Assembly (NCBI GenBank): GCA_029934695.1
Contig: JAOZLU010000288.1
Coordinates: forward strand, 1 to 8,510
DNA length: 8,510 nucleotides
Direction: 5' to 3'
Source: Desulfobacterales bacterium
Lineage (GTDB): Bacteria > Desulfobacterota > Desulfobacteria > Desulfobacterales > 4be13
Part shown: piece by piece, positions 6,484-8,510 of the stretch
Position numbering within the stretch: the stretch's first letter is position 1
Layout: each line of letters starts with the position of its first letter
The notes under the pieces: model-generated
What the model was told of the DNA's origin: nothing
What the model saw: only the letters and a program-made list of their open reading frames with translations
The model's database searches: none
Program-made: the position numbers and the translations under genes

Positions 6484-8510
6484 TTAAAACTCCGATTCTG
6501 CGATTTGACGCAGAATGTAAATCACATCTTCCAAACCAATCTTCCCATCCGCATTGGGATCATGAAGAACATTAAAAGGCGTTCCTGTAAGGAATTGCAG
6601 TATCTCCACAGCGTCATGCAGAGAACTGTTCAGATGAATATCAACTTCGATTTCAGATGAATCGTCAGGGGGCATGATTACCACACCTGCCACGCCTTCA
6701 TCTGTTTGAACCTTGATGCTTCGGGAATCACTGCATGCGATCACCCTGTAACTTCCGTCAGAAAAACTGACAGCCGTGTCTTTCTGGTCTGTCTGAATCC
6801 ACGCTCCTCCAATGGCTTCGTCATCGAATGTCCTGCTGATGATTCCTGTAATCGTTCGTGTGGTGCAGGGGATGTCTCTGACGACTTGCAAGTCGTACTC
6901 TGTCTCTTCACCAAAGATTTCGGGGTCGTGATTTCTCACTCCCACATGATAAATGCCATCTTCATGTATCCACGCCAGAAATTGTTTCTTTTCATCTTTC
7001 GATTCTTCATCAACAGCGAGGATATGTGTTACGCTCTCTGTTTCATAAAATTCCATAACAGCATTGCAACGGGAGCCGGAATGCCCGATTTCGATGCTGT
7101 AAACTTCATCGGCAATTCCGTAGAATGTCACCCAGTCCTCGTCCGCCGCATCATGAAAATTATGGTGCTGTGCCTCCTGATCATCATTCAGGGTGATGGG
7201 ACTCGCTTGAGCGGGATGGTCATCCTCTTCATACAGATCCGCATCAGAAATGCCGTCACAATTATTATCTTTGCCATCTTCAATTTCTGCGGCTCCGGGA
7301 TAAGTTGAGTTGTCGGCATCGTTGCAGTCTGTATTGTCTGTCACATAGCCTTCAGGCGGTTCACAGGCTTGATCAGTGTCATGCCGGTCGCCGTAGCCAT
7401 CTCCGTCTGCGTCTCTGTAATAGGTATTCTTGACAAGCAACGGATCTGAATCATCGCAATCGTCACAAAAACTTTCATCCACATAACCGTCAGGCTGAAT
7501 GCAGTCTGATATGGCATAGTTAGGATTGCCGTGGCCGTCACCATCAGCATCTTCGCAATACATCTCACAGCATTCGTCGGTCTGATCGTTACAGTTATCA
7601 TCTACGCCGTTGCAGAGTTCCTCAGCGTCAGGATTAATTGATGCATTCTTATCATCGTAGTCCCCTACTACATCCCTCAGTTCGGCCCTGGTGAAGTAAC
7701 CATCCGGTCTTTCACAGGTGGTTTTCCTCATCCCGTCAGACCATTTGTCGCCGTCCCTGTCCCTGTACCACTTCTGGCCGGGCTGTTTATACCAGTCGCT
7801 GTCATCGCAGTCCGTGTCGTCCTTCACATATCCCTTGGGCGGCTTCGTCATGCAAGATTCTATGCAGTCCATCGGGTTGCCAAAACCATCTCTGTCAAGG
7901 TCATTGCAATAAACATAACGGGGGAACCCTTCATCCACCTGCCCGTTACAGTTGTCATCTATGCCGTTGCAGGTTTCGGTGACACCGGGATTTATGTTCG
8001 GATCAGAATCATTGCAATCTGTGTTGTCACGCACATAGTTGGGCGGTTGCGAACAGAATTGACGCCAACTATTCGGGTTGCCATATCCGTCACCATCCAC
8101 ATCCACATGAAATTTGGATGGAAGACAACTGGTGGTGGTCGTGCTGGTCGTGCTGGTCGTGCTGGTAGTGGTCGTCGTGGAGATGCTCGTGGTAGTCGTG
8201 CAGTCGCCGTTTTGGCAGTCCTGATCAACGCCGTCACCGCAGGTATCAAAAGCTCCCGGATGAATCGAACTGTCAGCGTCGTTGCAATCGTCCTCGTTCT
8301 CAGTGTAACCGTCGCCGTCATTATCCATATCATCACAACTGAGGTCGCCACCTTGACAATCCTGATCAATGTTGTCTCCGCAGGTTTCTGTAGCTCCCGG
8401 ATGAATCGAACTATCAGCGTCGTTGCAGTCGCCCTGATTCTCAGTGTAATTGTCACCGTCATTATCCATATCATCACAACTGAGGTCGCCACCTTGACAA
8501 TCCTGATCAA
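6484..8510 (-). CDS. Secreted MopE-type metal-binding-repeat protein with PPC-like and dockerin-like ends (N-terminus outside window)
   Basis: The frame is open to the window edge, so only the last 674 residues are seen (numbered here from the first full codon at 8508). Residues 14-421 hold about seven Asp- and Cys-rich units of the form D.DGDGYG...C..P.GYV....DC.D.....PG..E.C....D.NC.G, the putative metal-binding motif first described in MopE. A 24-residue Thr/Ser linker (104-127) divides units two and three. Residues about 431-545 look like a bacterial pre-peptidase C-terminal (PPC) domain (DEDWVTFYG, GIYHVGVRN). Residues about 551-625 look like a carboxypeptidase-regulatory beta sandwich (GIISRTFDDEAIGGAWIQT, SDGSYRV). 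The tail 627-671 is dockerin-like. It is probably exported, but the signal peptide is not in view. It lies 241 bases upstream of the 2027-residue gene on the same strand. Metal bound and role are unknown. Confidence 0.9.
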   Translation of the reverse strand, partial: DQDCQGGDLSCDDMDNDGDNYTENQGDCNDADSSIHPGATETCGDNIDQDCQGGDLSCDDMDNDGDGYTENEDDCNDADSSIHPGAFDTCGDGVDQDCQNGDCTTTTSISTTTTTSTTSTTSTTTTSCLPSKFHVDVDGDGYGNPNSWRQFCSQPPNYVRDNTDCNDSDPNINPGVTETCNGIDDNCNGQVDEGFPRYVYCNDLDRDGFGNPMDCIESCMTKPPKGYVKDDTDCDDSDWYKQPGQKWYRDRDGDKWSDGMRKTTCERPDGYFTRAELRDVVGDYDDKNASINPDAEELCNGVDDNCNDQTDECCEMYCEDADGDGHGNPNYAISDCIQPDGYVDESFCDDCDDSDPLLVKNTYYRDADGDGYGDRHDTDQACEPPEGYVTDNTDCNDADNSTYPGAAEIEDGKDNNCDGISDADLYEEDDHPAQASPITLNDDQEAQHHNFHDAADEDWVTFYGIADEVYSIEIGHSGSRCNAVMEFYETESVTHILAVDEESKDEKKQFLAWIHEDGIYHVGVRNHDPEIFGEETEYDLQVVRDIPCTTRTITGIISRTFDDEAIGGAWIQTDQKDTAVSFSDGSYRVIACSDSRSIKVQTDEGVAGVVIMPPDDSSEIEVDIHLNSSLHDAVEILQFLTGTPFNVLHDPNADGKIGLEDVIYILRQIAESEF
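6496..6630 (-). other. Dockerin-like tail of the MopE-repeat protein
   Basis: Fragment residues 627-671 contain two similar helices (LHDAVEILQFLTG and LEDVIYILRQIAE). Only the second is preceded by an EF-hand-type loop, with D650, N652, D654, G658 and D661. The loop before the first helix is lost. This resembles half of a dockerin and ends three residues before the stop. Confidence 0.6.
7246..8469 (-). repeat. Region coding for about seven MopE-type metal-binding units
   Basis: Units begin near fragment residues 14, 61, 135, 203, 249, 319 and 365. Units one, two, three and seven are complete, with the NC.G or DQDC end; units four and six lack much of the second half; unit five is stretched, with poorly kept spacing (RDRDGDKWSDG then INPDAEELCNG). 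Two further repeat residues run off the window edge, so the array is longer than seen. Cys pairs within units suggest disulphides in an extracellular setting. Confidence 0.8.
8128..8199 (-). repeat. Thr/Ser linker coded by near-triplet repeats
   Basis: Twenty-four residues, all Thr or Ser except one Ile, between the second and third MopE-type units. The DNA is a run of related GGT, CGT and AGT triplets with a GTCGTGCTG nonamer repeated in tandem, so the length could change by slippage without loss of frame. Such linkers are flexible and often O-glycosylated in exported proteins; glycosylation here is not shown. Confidence 0.85.
8221..8510 (-). repeat. 141-bp direct tandem repeat within the MopE-type array
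   Basis: CTGATCAA (plus strand) recurs at 8221, 8362 and 8503, an exact period of 141 bases or 47 codons. The two complete copies, 8221-8361 and 8362-8502, differ at about 16 positions by eye; their last 48 bases are almost identical. A third copy begins at 8503 and leaves the window. The period is a whole number of codons, so copy gain or loss keeps the frame. Confidence 0.9.

Noticed and set aside
6706..7308. Plus-strand open frame of 200 codons opposite the PPC-like domain
   Set aside because: It is antisense to recognisable domains and its translation has no coherent family features.
8467..8469. ATG at 8469 as the start of the MopE-repeat gene
   Set aside because: The 13 codons upstream to the window edge read DQDCQGGDLSCDD, identical to the stretch before the next repeat unit, and no ribosome site is near. 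The Met is an internal repeat residue, so the gene is partial.
7992..8510. Alternative minus-strand frame across the MopE-type repeats
   Set aside because: It is a periodic, Arg/Thr/Ile-rich shadow of the repeat; the other frame gives the conserved metal-binding motif.
8221..8510. CRISPR-like array
   Set aside because: The 141-base period is all coding, in frame, and has no short repeats with unrelated spacers.

Overview
The window carries two large, exported, multi-domain protein genes, both on the minus strand, separated by about 240 bases that are rich in palindromes. There is no housekeeping gene, tRNA, rRNA, CRISPR array or recognisable transposase. Base composition is fairly balanced. 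The combination of NHL propellers, caspase/legumain-like domains, DUF4114, MopE-type metal-binding repeats and dockerin-like C-termini is what I would expect from a large-genome Gram-negative such as a Desulfobacterales member (the Desulfonema or magnetotactic multicellular type). That assignment is inference from protein style, not from a marker gene.

Region by region: bases 1-158 hold no gene. They contain one complete and one partial copy of a palindromic repeat with GAACCGCAGATT-type ends. Bases 159-6242 (minus) encode a 2027-residue secreted protein, in order: signal peptide; twelve NHL repeats; a C13 (legumain-like) peptidase domain with an intact His/Cys pair; a second copy of that domain in which the His is Asn; Ca-binding thrombospondin type-3-like repeats; a thrombospondin C-terminal-like domain; a DUF4114 domain; a beta-rich segment; and a two-loop dockerin-like C-terminus. 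Bases 6243-6483 hold the ribosome-binding site, a candidate -10 box, an A/T-rich hairpin, and another copy of the GAACCGCAGATT repeat just after the stop of the upstream gene. Bases 6484 to the window edge (minus) encode the last 674 residues of a second large protein, made of MopE-type metal-binding repeats, a Thr/Ser linker, a PPC-like domain, a carboxypeptidase-regulatory-like domain and a dockerin-like end. Its start lies outside the window.

The two proteins share a theme: extracellular, Asp-rich and probably calcium-loaded, ending in dockerin-like EF-hand loops. A plausible reading is that both are surface or matrix proteins, with the larger one also carrying a proteolytic module. The most interesting points are the active/inactive peptidase tandem, the thrombospondin-like signature region in a bacterial protein, and a stem-loop repeat placed 15-22 bases after the stop codon of both genes.
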